Of a DNA stretch of 64,000 nt, positions 7,668-16,110 are shown one piece after another (the stretch's first letter is position 1; every line of letters starts with the position of its first letter). The stretch is taken from NCBI GenBank assembly GCA_902478645.1, contig CABSLV010000005.1:23512-87511 (forward strand). The letters are read 5' to 3'. The notes beneath the pieces were generated by a model. The model ran no database searches, was not told where the DNA came from, and was given only the letters and a program-made list of their open reading frames with translations. Made by a program: the position numbers and the translations under genes. Source of the stretch: an uncultured Flavobacteriales bacterium. GTDB lineage: Bacteria; Bacteroidota; Bacteroidia; Flavobacteriales; UBA1820.

Positions 7668-7735
7668 GCCGCGAGGAGAAACGAAGTTTTTCCTCGGAGG
7701 ATTTGCCGAGGCGCATCCTGTCTTATCCAAAGACA
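7642..7735 (-). repeat. Copy of the 86-bp promoter-bearing repeat, upstream of the hemerythrin-like gene
   Basis: On the minus strand the unit runs from a TGTCTTTG box (7735-7728) through GATAAGACAGGATGCG and CTCGGCA to TTTGCTCTCGG and a TATCTTTG box (7649-7642). The two boxes are exactly 86 bp apart, as in the array at 3920-4181. A more diverged piece of a second unit continues to about 7780 (TTTGCTC, then CTTCGGCTTTTACTG). Confidence 0.85.
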
Positions 7736-7810
7736 GTAAAAGCCGAAGGAGAGAAAACGTTTTCTCTCTGAGCAAAGGCAACGGCAACCGACATGTGCTT
7801 TACTGCGGGC

Positions 7811-7851
7811 AAAAACAATCGTCGGCCGCCCCAAAGGGCGGCCGACGATTG
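7811..7851 (-). terminator. Terminator closing the hemD-side run
   Basis: A 16-bp perfect stem (7836-7851 with 7816-7831), CAAA loop, then five T residues on the minus strand at 7815-7811. It lies about 60 nt past the hemD stop. The rest of 7589-7912 holds the repeat copy above. Confidence 0.85.
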
Positions 7852-7912
7852 TCGAGGTCGAAAGGATGTGTCCGAAAACGGAACTGTCCGTACTTTCCTT
7901 CCGAAGTCCCGA

Positions 7913-8659
7913 TTATTGTTTGTTGTTGGTCTTGATGTATTCCTGCAAAGCCATGGCCATCGAGGGAGCCTCGGGCGAGGGAGCCTTGATGTCCACCGTC
8001 AGTCCCGATCCTTCGGCTTCGCGGAAAGTCGATACCCCAAACGTTGCAATACGGGTATCGCCTTGCTGGAAGTCGGGGAAATTATGGAACATCGACTTGA
8101 TACCGGCAGGAGTAAAGAAAGCCATCACATCGTACTTCTTGTCTTTCAATCCGGAAAGGTCGGAATAAACGTTGGTATAGAGAATAACCCGATCCCACTT
8201 GATACCCAATTCGTCGAGTGCAGCAGGGATCTCCGGGCGCAAACTGTCCGAGGTAGGCATCAGGAACGTCTCGGTACGGTGCTTGCGGATGACCTTCACT
8301 ACATCGTCGAACGTTTTCCCGCCGATGTAAATCTTGCGTTTGCGGTACACCACGTACTTCTGCAGGTAGTAGGCGATGGCCTCCGTCTGGCAGAAATACT
8401 TCAGGGTATCGGGCACCTTGTAACGCATTTCTTCGGCTATGCGGAAGTAATGATCGACCGCATTTTTACTATTGAGAATCAGCGCCGTATAGTTTTTCAA
8501 GTCGATCTTTTGCTTGCGTACTGCCGAAGCATCGACGCCTTCCACATGGGAAAAAGGCAAAAAGTCGATCTTTACGCCGAATTTCTGTTCCAATTCATTG
8601 TAGGGAGAACCTTCCGTTTTGGGTTCGGGCTGGGAAACAAGAATGGTCTTTACTTTCAT
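7913..8659 (-). CDS. hemD: Uroporphyrinogen-III synthase
   Basis: 248-residue cytoplasmic enzyme of the HemD fold, which cyclises hydroxymethylbilane to uroporphyrinogen III on the way to haem or sirohaem. Sequence divergence is normal for this family; recognisable points are KTILVSQPEP at the N-terminus, LILNSKNAVDHYF, the second-domain entry KTFLMPTSDSLRPEIP-like stretch, and the region VMAFFTPAGIKSMF, which corresponds to the family's FTSPSGV motif. It is the last gene of a long minus-strand run, after the DUF4271 gene as in other Bacteroidales, and ends at a strong terminator. No other haem gene is in the window. Confidence 0.9.
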   Translation of the reverse strand: MKVKTILVSQPEPKTEGSPYNELEQKFGVKIDFLPFSHVEGVDASAVRKQKIDLKNYTALILNSKNAVDHYFRIAEEMRYKVPDTLKYFCQTEAIAYYLQKYVVYRKRKIYIGGKTFDDVVKVIRKHRTETFLMPTSDSLRPEIPAALDELGIKWDRVILYTNVYSDLSGLKDKKYDVMAFFTPAGIKSMFHNFPDFQQGDTRIATFGVSTFREAEGSGLTVDIKAPSPEAPSMAMALQEYIKTNNKQ

Positions 8660-8704
8660 TTTTCTTTCTAAAAACGCTTCCTTGGGCGCGTCGAAGGTGT
8701 TTTT

Positions 8705-9370
8705 CTATCCGGCCAATGTGCGTTTGAGCATGCTCCAAGCCACAAGTACCGGGCAAATTTCGACCACGCAAAGATAAAAAATAAAATAGAAAAAATACTC
8801 CGCCCGTCTGGCCAAATATTCCACCATCACAGCCACATATCCGACAAAGTATAAAATGAAGCCTCCCAGCAAGGTTTTTTTTTCAAAACCGTCCGGAAAA
8901 AAACCGGAATAGACTCCCAGAAAAAACAGGATCAATCCATACACGGCAAACGACAATTGGAACGCCGTTCTTTTCTCGTCCAACACCTGCTCCAAAGCCT
9001 TCGCCCCGAACAGCCAGGCCAGAAAACGGTCGATCAAGTGCCTCCCTCCCAGGAAAACGAGCGCCACACCAAACGTGCCTCCCCATCGCAGCCAGGAAAA
9101 ACTTCCGCCGAAATACATCTTCCCCAGACAAAACGAAAGAAACAACGCAAAGGCAAATCCGAACAACAAAGAACTCAAAGCCCGATATGTGGCATAAGCC
9201 CGGGTATTCCGCTGGAGGGATGCCTCGGTCGAGAAATAAAACAAACGCCGCGTATCCCTACGGAAAAACTCCGGATAGAGGTATTCCAACAAAACGACAA
9301 ACGCAAATCCGGCCAGGAATGCGAAAAACAAAAACGACCCTTCTCCTTGGACACGCGCGGTCTCTATCAT
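8705..9370 (-). CDS. DUF4271 membrane protein
   Basis: 221-residue polytopic inner-membrane protein with about six hydrophobic segments and a conserved-looking soluble stretch after the first helix (FFRRDTRRLFYFSTEASLQRN). DUF4271 is a Bacteroidota family of unknown function that commonly lies next to hemD, as here. The start chosen is the ATG at 9370, which forms an ATGA overlap with the stop of the upstream glycosyltransferase gene; a Met eight codons earlier is possible but less likely. It lies 45 nt before hemD. Confidence 0.85.
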   Translation of the reverse strand: MIETARVQGEGSFLFFAFLAGFAFVVLLEYLYPEFFRRDTRRLFYFSTEASLQRNTRAYATYRALSSLLFGFAFALFLSFCLGKMYFGGSFSWLRWGGTFGVALVFLGGRHLIDRFLAWLFGAKALEQVLDEKRTAFQLSFAVYGLILFFLGVYSGFFPDGFEKKTLLGGFILYFVGYVAVMVEYLARRAEYFFYFIFYLCVVEICPVLVAWSMLKRTLAG

Positions 9371-10755
9371 GGCTTCACCGAAGGTTTTGCCCACAAGCTA
9401 TCGGGTTCGAAATGCTCGATCCATCGCCCGCACAACTCTTTCTTGCCCGCACGGATGATCACCTGGTCGCTCTCCCCGTCGAGGAACAGCACCCGCTGCC
9501 CGCGGATATAATCCTTGATCGGGAAAATATCGTACTGGTTGCGCCGTCCCTGAGGACTGCGGGCGCTGATAGCCGGGCAATTCGTGTAATACGTATACAT
9601 CGAGGCCTTCTGGTAACTGTCGCGGAATACCACCGGCGCATCGCCCGCCACATCGTGAATGCTCCCGGCCCATTCCTTCTGGTGATGGTACGGCGTATCG
9701 AGTCCCGGAAGGAACAAGGCGACCCGCACCACGAAGATCAGAAAAGCGGAAAACAAGGAAGCCCCCACGAAATACCTCGCCTTCCTCTCACTGCGCAACA
9801 CATAATGGAACGTAAAATACATCGCCGGGATGATGGCTACCACCGTCCAGTGCGGTTCCACATGCCCCTTGAACGTCATCAGGAAAAAGAATGCCAGAAA
9901 GCCCCAGAACAAAAAGCGCATGGCGCGAGCCATCCTGCCGGGATTCTTTTTCCCGCCTTTCCACACGGCCAGCACCATCACCGGAAACAGGAACGGGCCG
10001 AAGACCGCCAGTTGGTTGAGCGGATACTCCCACGTATAGCGGAACTTGTACGCCTTATCGGCCGTACGCTCGTACAAGTGATAGGACAGCGAAGGAAAAT
10101 CGTGTTCCACCTGCCAAGTGATGTGGGGCACCAGCAGCACCAATGCCGTAAGGGCCGCGATATAAAAATAACGGTCGCGCAGCAGTTTCACATTGGAGGC
10201 TACCACCAGCAGCAACACCAGTGCTCCGTGGTACTTGCTGTACAACACGGCGGCCGCCAGGACACCTACCAGGATCGCTTTGAGAACATTCTCACTCTTG
10301 AGGAACCAGCGGTAAGCCAGCAGGAACAGGGATACGAAGAACAACAGCGGCCCGTCGGGTACGATCATGAATCCGTACACGCTCACCATCGGGATGGACA
10401 GGGCCATCAGGATAAAGACATTGACGTACTTGTACTTGTCCTTGTGCTCGATCAGTTTCCAAACGGCGTACAGGAACAAGGTCGAGGAAATGGCCGAAAA
10501 CAGCCGCAATCCCAACACCTTGCCGAACATCTGCATCCCGGCCCAAGCGAACATGCCCACCATCGGCGGATGGTCGAAATACCCCCAGGCCGGAAACATG
10601 GCGTACATGTAATAGTACGGTTCGTCCTCGTTCAGTCCGGAAAACACCCCCTGCACATAACTCAGCACAAACCACAGCAGGAGGAACACACGGAGTTTTT
10701 CCCGTGCCCAGCCCGCATCCCGGGTCGTAAGAAAATTCAAAGCCTTCATATCCAT
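9367..10755 (-). CDS. GT39/ArnT-like membrane glycosyltransferase
   Basis: 462-residue GT-C type transferase with about ten membrane helices. The first periplasmic loop carries the acidic motif NEDEPYYYMYA and, shortly after, FDHPPMVGMF, a signature of the dolichyl/polyprenyl-phosphate-mannose transferase superfamily that moves a sugar from a polyprenyl-phosphate donor at the periplasmic face. The C-terminal ~110 residues are soluble. The acceptor (lipid A, glycan or protein) cannot be told. An AGGAGG-like ribosome-binding site precedes the ATG at 10755. It overlaps the DUF4271 gene by 4 nt. Confidence 0.85.
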   Translation of the reverse strand: MDMKALNFLTTRDAGWAREKLRVFLLLWFVLSYVQGVFSGLNEDEPYYYMYAMFPAWGYFDHPPMVGMFAWAGMQMFGKVLGLRLFSAISSTLFLYAVWKLIEHKDKYKYVNVFILMALSIPMVSVYGFMIVPDGPLLFFVSLFLLAYRWFLKSENVLKAILVGVLAAAVLYSKYHGALVLLLVVASNVKLLRDRYFYIAALTALVLLVPHITWQVEHDFPSLSYHLYERTADKAYKFRYTWEYPLNQLAVFGPFLFPVMVLAVWKGGKKNPGRMARAMRFLFWGFLAFFFLMTFKGHVEPHWTVVAIIPAMYFTFHYVLRSERKARYFVGASLFSAFLIFVVRVALFLPGLDTPYHHQKEWAGSIHDVAGDAPVVFRDSYQKASMYTYYTNCPAISARSPQGRRNQYDIFPIKDYIRGQRVLFLDGESDQVIIRAGKKELCGRWIEHFEPDSLWAKPSVKP

Positions 10756-10777
10756 CGCCTGTCCTCCTGTCTTTTGG

Positions 10778-12547
10778 TCAGTACAAAAGCACCGTCCCCC
10801 TGTCGGGGGTATGCATCAGAATAAACACCTCGGTATTGACATAGCCTCCGCCCAGGTACTTGATAAAGCGGAAACGATCCGCCACCTGCTCGCTGGGATA
10901 GGACGTGAGCGCCGTCTCGTTGTCCGGTTCCACCGCCATGCGGGACAGCACATCGTAGGTAACATCGAATCCCACCAGGGAGTACGTCCCGGGGAACTCC
11001 CGGAAATGCCGCCGGAACGAACGAACGAAATCGTTGTACTGCGCCCGGCCCGTATTTTCAAACATCCGGTCGGCATAAACAAAGCGTACCCGCGAAGCAG
11101 CCTGACCCTGCGCCTCCCGCATGAGTTTTCCGGCCGCCGTATTGGCCTCGAAGGCATAGACCTCCACCGGGTCCAGCCGGTTGGAGAGTTCCACCGCCTG
11201 ATAGACTTCGGCCACGGTCGATCCGGTGAGCGAGGGGACGATCAAAACCGGAGAAACGCCCTGCCGGATCATCCCGCTCAAACGGGCTGCGTTCTCTCCC
11301 AGATCGGTATCGAGTACTTCCACCGAGGTAATCCCCCGCTGGGCCAACGCACTCTTCACCCGGGCGATGAGCGTTCCCTGCCCGGTGGAGGAAGCCATGA
11401 GGATCACCTTGCGATCCGGCGAGAGGTTGTCCTGAAGGTACCGCAGAATCGCCCGCTGCAAGTCTTCGGCCGGTGCGGATACCTGAAGGATATTGGGCGA
11501 GGAGACCACGTCGTGGCGCAGGGAAAGCGGAGAGACCACGATCGCCTTGCTGCCGCGAAGATTCCTGGCCGCCCGCTCGGCCACCTCGGCATACAACGGC
11601 CCGATCACCACATCGGTCTGCGAAAAATCGTGTGCGGCCATCAGGCTGTCTATCGTCAGGGTATCCCTGCGGGTATCGAACACCCGCACTTGCGCCACCA
11701 AACCTTGCCCGGCGAGCGAATCGAGTGCCATGCGTACCCCCATGTAAAATCCCAGCGCTACGTTGGAATCGGCCAGACGCCGCGCCGGAGTTTCCCCTAC
11801 CAGCGAATCGGCCCGATCGAGGTAAAACGGCAGGAGCACATCCACCCTCAATGCCCTGCGGACGTTCAACTGACTGGCCTGGTGCAGGGAGAAAGCATCA
11901 TTGCCTTGCCGCCAAGGATCGTCCGGTACTGGCGGAAATCCCGTCAGTTGGTCCTCCGGTGCTTCGTCCTGCGGCTGCCGGAGGGGTGGTTCGGAACGGC
12001 GGTCGGTCTGCGAGGCAACTGACGAAGACGTGTCCTGCGGTCTGGCCACAGGGGGAACCTGCTCCGCAGGGGTCGTTTCCGGAGTACCCATCACCGGGAT
12101 GCGGAGCGTCATCCCGATCTTGAGCACCGAAGTTTTCAGTTCGGGATTGTACTCCTTGAGCTGATCCTGGGTAATGCCCCACTGCCGCGAGATGCCGTAG
12201 ACGGTCTCCTTGGGAGCGACCACATGCGTAGCGAATTCTACAGGTTGCTGTACCACGGGAGCCTGCTGAACCACTTGCGCAGCAGCCTGTTCCCTCTGCT
12301 GCTGGAGCTTTTTGCGCTCCTTGCGCGAAGGGATGATCAAGATGTCGCGCGCACGGAGCTCGCGGGTCTTGTACGCTTGGTTGTATTCCAGCAGTTCCTC
12401 CACGCTCAAACCGAAACGGTCGGCGATGGTCTGCATCGTATCGCTTTTCTTTACCCGATACGTTTCCACCGCCTGGGCATCGGCCGAAAGCGCCCACCCT
12501 GCCAGCAGAAACACCAGAAAAAATGTTCTCGTAAAAGATACAGGCAT
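10778..12547 (-). CDS. LysM protein with periplasmic binding-protein domain
   Basis: 589-residue secreted protein: signal peptide (residues 1-25, FFLVFLLAGWALSADA), two LysM peptidoglycan-binding modules (about 28-75, YRVKKSDTMQTIADRFGLS, and 108-152, VVAPKETVYGISRQWG), a Pro/Gln/Asp-rich linker, and from about residue 230 a leucine/amide-type periplasmic-binding-protein fold (LRVDVLLPFYLDRADSL, DVVIGPLYAEVAERAARNL, SYPSEQVADRFRF). The combination suggests a cell-wall-tethered sensor or scaffold rather than a transport component: no ABC permease or ATPase is nearby. Similar two-part proteins occur in other Bacteroidota. Ligand unknown. Confidence 0.85.
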   Translation of the reverse strand: MPVSFTRTFFLVFLLAGWALSADAQAVETYRVKKSDTMQTIADRFGLSVEELLEYNQAYKTRELRARDILIIPSRKERKKLQQQREQAAAQVVQQAPVVQQPVEFATHVVAPKETVYGISRQWGITQDQLKEYNPELKTSVLKIGMTLRIPVMGTPETTPAEQVPPVARPQDTSSSVASQTDRRSEPPLRQPQDEAPEDQLTGFPPVPDDPWRQGNDAFSLHQASQLNVRRALRVDVLLPFYLDRADSLVGETPARRLADSNVALGFYMGVRMALDSLAGQGLVAQVRVFDTRRDTLTIDSLMAAHDFSQTDVVIGPLYAEVAERAARNLRGSKAIVVSPLSLRHDVVSSPNILQVSAPAEDLQRAILRYLQDNLSPDRKVILMASSTGQGTLIARVKSALAQRGITSVEVLDTDLGENAARLSGMIRQGVSPVLIVPSLTGSTVAEVYQAVELSNRLDPVEVYAFEANTAAGKLMREAQGQAASRVRFVYADRMFENTGRAQYNDFVRSFRRHFREFPGTYSLVGFDVTYDVLSRMAVEPDNETALTSYPSEQVADRFRFIKYLGGGYVNTEVFILMHTPDRGTVLLY

Positions 12548-12583
12548 ATATCCGTTGATTTTCTTGTTTACTTTCTACCCTTG

Positions 12584-12805
12584 CTACGACTGCACAGCAC
12601 GACCTTGACGGTCGGAGTCGTTTCCCCTGCGGGGAAAACGCCCCGCCAGCACTCCCAGAAACAAGCCCAGAAGCAGCCCGAGTGGGATATTGCCGATCGC
12701 TGCCCCGAGAAGCAGCCCCAGGGCTATCCCCAACGACAAATAACGACCGACCTCCCGCCCCGAAGGCCGGGAAACGCCGTCTCCTTTCTGAGGAATATCG
12801 TCCAT
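12584..12805 (-). CDS. Small glycine-rich membrane protein
   Basis: 73-residue protein with a polar N-terminus, one long hydrophobic hairpin rich in Gly and Leu (residues ~20-57, with LGIALGLLLGAAIGN and GLLLGLFLGVLAG), and a basic tail. The repeated GxxxG spacing resembles glycine-zipper membrane proteins. The frame is open to a TTG eight codons upstream, but the ATG at 12805 is preferred. It lies between guaA and the LysM gene on the same strand, 36-52 nt from each, and is presumably co-transcribed. Function unknown. Confidence 0.65.
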   Translation of the reverse strand: MDDIPQKGDGVSRPSGREVGRYLSLGIALGLLLGAAIGNIPLGLLLGLFLGVLAGRFPRRGNDSDRQGRAVQS

Positions 12806-12857
12806 TGCGTGCCTAACTTTCTTCGTCAAAATGCTGTGTCGGATCGCCTCCCGGGGA

Positions 12858-14384
12858 TCATTCCCATTCGATGGTGGCCGGCGGTTTGGAACTGATGTCG
12901 TACACCACGCGGTTCACGCCCTTGACCTTGTTGATGATGTCGTTCGATACCTTGGCCAGGAACTCGTACGGCAAGTGCGACCAGTCGGCCGTCATGCCGT
13001 CGGTGGATTCCACTGCCCGCAAAGCCACGACCCGCTCGTAGGTGCGTTCGTCGCCCATCACGCCTACCGACTGAACGGGGAGCAGGATTGCACCCGCCTG
13101 CCATACTTTCTTGTAGAGTCCCCACTGACGCAGCGCGGAGATAAAAATGTCGTCCACATCCTGCAGGATCCGCACCTTCTCCGGCGTAATATCGCCCAGG
13201 ATGCGGATGGCCAACCCCGGTCCGGGGAACGGATGGCGCGAGAGGAGTTCGTCGGGGATACCCAAAGTCGCTCCCACGCGGCGCACTTCGTCCTTGAAGA
13301 GGGTACGGAGCGGCTCGACCACCTTGAGTTTCATGTAGGCCGGCAACCCGCCCACGTTGTGGTGGCTCTTGATGGTGGCCGAAGGTCCCTTGACCGAGCA
13401 GGATTCGATCACATCAGGGTAAATGGTCCCCTGTGCCAACCACCGGGCATCCTTGATCTTGGCCGCCTCGGCGTCGAACACATCGATGAACGACGCCCCG
13501 ATGGCCTTGCGCTTCTTTTCAGGATCGGTAACCCCGGCCAAAACCTTGTAAAAACGCTCGCTGGCATCCACACCCACGATATTGAGCCCCATGTCCTTGT
13601 ATTGGGCCAGGACGCTTTCGTATTCGTTCTTGCGCAGCAGACCGTTGTTGACAAAGATGCAGGTGAGCCGATCCCCGATGGCCCGTGAGAGCAGTACCCC
13701 GGCCACTGTCGAATCCACACCTCCCGAGAGTCCCAACACGACCTTGTCCTGCCCGAGGGTCTCGCGCAGGGATGCGATGGTGGTCTCCACGAACGAATCG
13801 GGCGTCCAGTCCTGTTTCAGGCCGGCTACCCCTACCAGGAAATTGCGCAGAAGCTGCGTGCCGTGCTCCGAGTGGTACACCTCGGGGTGGAACTGTATGC
13901 CGTAGGTCTTCTCGCCCTCGATCTTGTAGGCAGCTACCGCCACATCGGCCGTGGAAGCGATGATGCGGAAACCCTGGGGAAGCTGCTGGATGGTGTCTCC
14001 GTGGCTCATCCACACTTGCGTACCGACGGGGATGTCCTTGAGCAGCGGCTCGTCCGGGTCGATCTGCACGATATTGGCCCGGCCATACTCGCGCACCTGG
14101 CTGGGAAGGACCTCCCCTCCCGCGCAGTAGGCGAGGTACTGGGCGCCGTAGCACACCCCGAGCAAGGGGAAGCGGCCGCGAAAGAGCGAAAGATCCACCT
14201 GAGGAGCATCGTCCTGACGCACCGACGAGGGACTTCCGCTAAGGATCACCGCACCGAAAGCCGACAGGTCGGGCACTTTGTTGAAGGGATGGATCTCGCA
14301 ATAGATATTGAGTTCGCGCACCCGACGGGCGATGAGTTGCGTGTACTGCGAACCGAAATCGAGGATCAGAACTTTGTTCTCCAT
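12858..14384 (-). CDS. guaA: GMP synthase (glutamine-hydrolysing)
   Basis: 508-residue two-domain enzyme converting XMP, glutamine and ATP to GMP. The class I glutamine amidotransferase domain (1-190) has nucleophile Cys78 in LLGVCYGAQ and the His/Glu pair in QFHPEVYHSEHG. The ATP pyrophosphatase domain follows with the PP-loop LGLSGGVDSTVAG near residue 225, and the C-terminal dimerisation domain ends DISSKPPATIEWE as expected. Length is normal. No promoter box is seen before it, so it probably relies on read-through from the SIMPL gene 54 nt upstream. Confidence 0.97.
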   Translation of the reverse strand: MENKVLILDFGSQYTQLIARRVRELNIYCEIHPFNKVPDLSAFGAVILSGSPSSVRQDDAPQVDLSLFRGRFPLLGVCYGAQYLAYCAGGEVLPSQVREYGRANIVQIDPDEPLLKDIPVGTQVWMSHGDTIQQLPQGFRIIASTADVAVAAYKIEGEKTYGIQFHPEVYHSEHGTQLLRNFLVGVAGLKQDWTPDSFVETTIASLRETLGQDKVVLGLSGGVDSTVAGVLLSRAIGDRLTCIFVNNGLLRKNEYESVLAQYKDMGLNIVGVDASERFYKVLAGVTDPEKKRKAIGASFIDVFDAEAAKIKDARWLAQGTIYPDVIESCSVKGPSATIKSHHNVGGLPAYMKLKVVEPLRTLFKDEVRRVGATLGIPDELLSRHPFPGPGLAIRILGDITPEKVRILQDVDDIFISALRQWGLYKKVWQAGAILLPVQSVGVMGDERTYERVVALRAVESTDGMTADWSHLPYEFLAKVSNDIINKVKGVNRVVYDISSKPPATIEWE

Positions 14385-14438
14385 GTAATTGTCTTGGTAT
14401 TTATTGCTTTGTTATTCTTCCTTGGTGTTTGTCCTTCT

Positions 14439-15188
14439 TCATTGCAGGTAATCGGCTATCTGGAACCGTACGCGCATCCGGTAATGCAATTTGATCTTGA
14501 CCGTACTTTCGTCCTGAAGACTGCCTTCGCCTTCGGCCGAAGAGAGCATCGTCAGGTTGCTTTCCAAGTATTGCGTCGGCTGGAAAGCATTGTTTTCATC
14601 CGGTTCGACGATAAAGAGAATATCCCCCAGACGCTTCCCGACCGCTTCGAGCAGGTACTGGGCTTTCTCCCGGGCCGCCTGCAAAGCGAGGATCTTGCCT
14701 TCTTCGCGATACTGGGCTATGTCCTTGTTTTTGAGTTCGGCGATCTGGAACGACTCTATCCCGCGCAGATTGCCCGCGCGCAGGATTCGGTTGACGGTAG
14801 CAAAATCGAACACCCGCACCTGGTATTGTTTTCCCATCAGGAAATCTCGTCCCCGTTCACGCCAGGACTCTCCCACATCCTGCACGGAGATGTCCTCCTG
14901 GCGCACACCCGCAGCGATCAGAGCCCGGGTTACCTGCGTCTCGATACGTTCCAAGGGGACCTTGGTGCGGTAATCCTCGGGCTTGGAACGGCGGTCGAAT
15001 TCCTCCTCCCAGTACTCCCGGATATAGATCGAGAGAATGATTTCGTCCGGATCGACTTCGAGTTCCGAAGAGCCGGTTACCTCGATGTAACGCACCGGAG
15101 GGATGCCGTCTGTCGGCGAGAACGTCTGTGCCGCGGCCGGCCATGCGACCCAAACCGACAAAAACAAAGACAAAACCAAAGTTTTCAT
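14439..15188 (-). CDS. SIMPL-domain periplasmic protein
   Basis: 249-residue secreted protein. The signal peptide (MKTLVLSLFLSVWVAWPAAA) is followed by a SIMPL/DUF541 domain with the typical opening RYIEVTGSSELEVDPDEIILSIYI and a C-terminal strand TVKIKLHYRMRVRFQIADYL. SIMPL proteins, named from a mouse signalling molecule, are widespread in bacterial envelopes with poorly defined roles, sometimes stress-related. The frame is open 44 codons upstream through a purine-rich leader, but the start at 15188 gives the signal peptide. It lies upstream of guaA in the same run. Confidence 0.85.
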   Translation of the reverse strand: MKTLVLSLFLSVWVAWPAAAQTFSPTDGIPPVRYIEVTGSSELEVDPDEIILSIYIREYWEEEFDRRSKPEDYRTKVPLERIETQVTRALIAAGVRQEDISVQDVGESWRERGRDFLMGKQYQVRVFDFATVNRILRAGNLRGIESFQIAELKNKDIAQYREEGKILALQAAREKAQYLLEAVGKRLGDILFIVEPDENNAFQPTQYLESNLTMLSSAEGEGSLQDESTVKIKLHYRMRVRFQIADYLQ

Positions 15189-15354
15189 ATCGCTTCTCTT
15201 TTTTGTTCCTTCCTGTTTGTGTCTCTCCTTGCCTGCGTTTCTCTCTTCCTTCCTTGCTCTTTTTCCTGCATCCCGTTTTTCTGTCCTCCTGCCTCGTTCT
15301 TCCCCGGTGTTCCTTGTCAAAGGCTCGGGGCAAAAGCAAATGGAGATCGAGGGA
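15189..15354 (-). other. Purine-rich spacer between LOG and SIMPL genes
   Basis: On the minus (coding) strand this 166-nt spacer is mostly A and G, with repeated AGGAAGG/GAGAGA patches and almost no pyrimidine runs. No promoter box, hairpin or credible gene is seen. Three similar spacers lie at 22856-25602. Confidence 0.6.
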
Positions 15355-16101
15355 TCAGAAATTGGGGGTAAAGGTTTTCTTTTCGTAGAATTTGCCGATG
15401 GCCGCCACGACCTCGTCCGGAGTGTCCACCAGAGAGATCAGGTCGAGGTCTTCGGGAGCGATCATTCCCTCGGTCACCAAGCGTTCGCGGATCCAGTCGA
15501 GCAGCCCGCCCCAATACTCGGATCCCACCATGACGATGGGATACAGGGTCGATTTGCCGGTCTGGATCAAGGTAATGGCCTCGAAGAGTTCATCGAGCGT
15601 ACCGAAACCTCCGGGCATCACTACAAAGGCCTGCGCATACTTGACGAACATCACCTTACGGACAAAAAAGTGGCTGAAATACACATTTTTGTCCTTGTCG
15701 ATAAAGGGGTTCGAATTTTGTTCGTGCGGCAGTTCGATGTTCATCCCGCAGGAAGTTCCTCCTCCGAAGTACGCGCCTTTGTTGGCCGCCTCCATGATAC
15801 CCGGGCCTCCACCGGTGATAATACCGAAGCCCAGTCCGGTCAACCGGTAGGCGATCTGCTCGGCCAACCGGTAGTATTTCGTGCCGGGCTTGATGCGCGC
15901 CGAACCGAAAATGGACACGCAGGGCCCGATGCGCGCCATGATGTCGAAACCGCTGACGAATTCGCTCATCACCTTGAAGATGGACCACGAATCGTTCGTC
16001 TTGATGTCGTTCCACGTATGGGGTTTGAAATCGTTGCGGATCTGCTGTTCGATCTCGCTCACCGAGGTCCCTGCTACGGGAAGGTTTTCTTCTTTTTCCA
16101 T
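15355..16101 (-). CDS. LOG-family phosphoribohydrolase
   Basis: 248-residue cytoplasmic enzyme of the LOG (lysine decarboxylase-like, TIGR00730) family, which releases ribose 5-phosphate from nucleoside monophosphates; plant members activate cytokinins. The two family signatures are present: GGGPGIMEAANKGA (residues 97-110) and PGGFGTLDE (163-171), with the Arg in SHFFVRKVMF between them. The N-terminal ~60 residues are a family extension seen in longer bacterial members. It lies 9 nt after the EEP gene stop, so the two are probably one transcript. Confidence 0.93.
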   Translation of the reverse strand: MEKEENLPVAGTSVSEIEQQIRNDFKPHTWNDIKTNDSWSIFKVMSEFVSGFDIMARIGPCVSIFGSARIKPGTKYYRLAEQIAYRLTGLGFGIITGGGPGIMEAANKGAYFGGGTSCGMNIELPHEQNSNPFIDKDKNVYFSHFFVRKVMFVKYAQAFVVMPGGFGTLDELFEAITLIQTGKSTLYPIVMVGSEYWGGLLDWIRERLVTEGMIAPEDLDLISLVDTPDEVVAAIGKFYEKKTFTPNF

Positions 16102-16110
16102 GACTTATGT

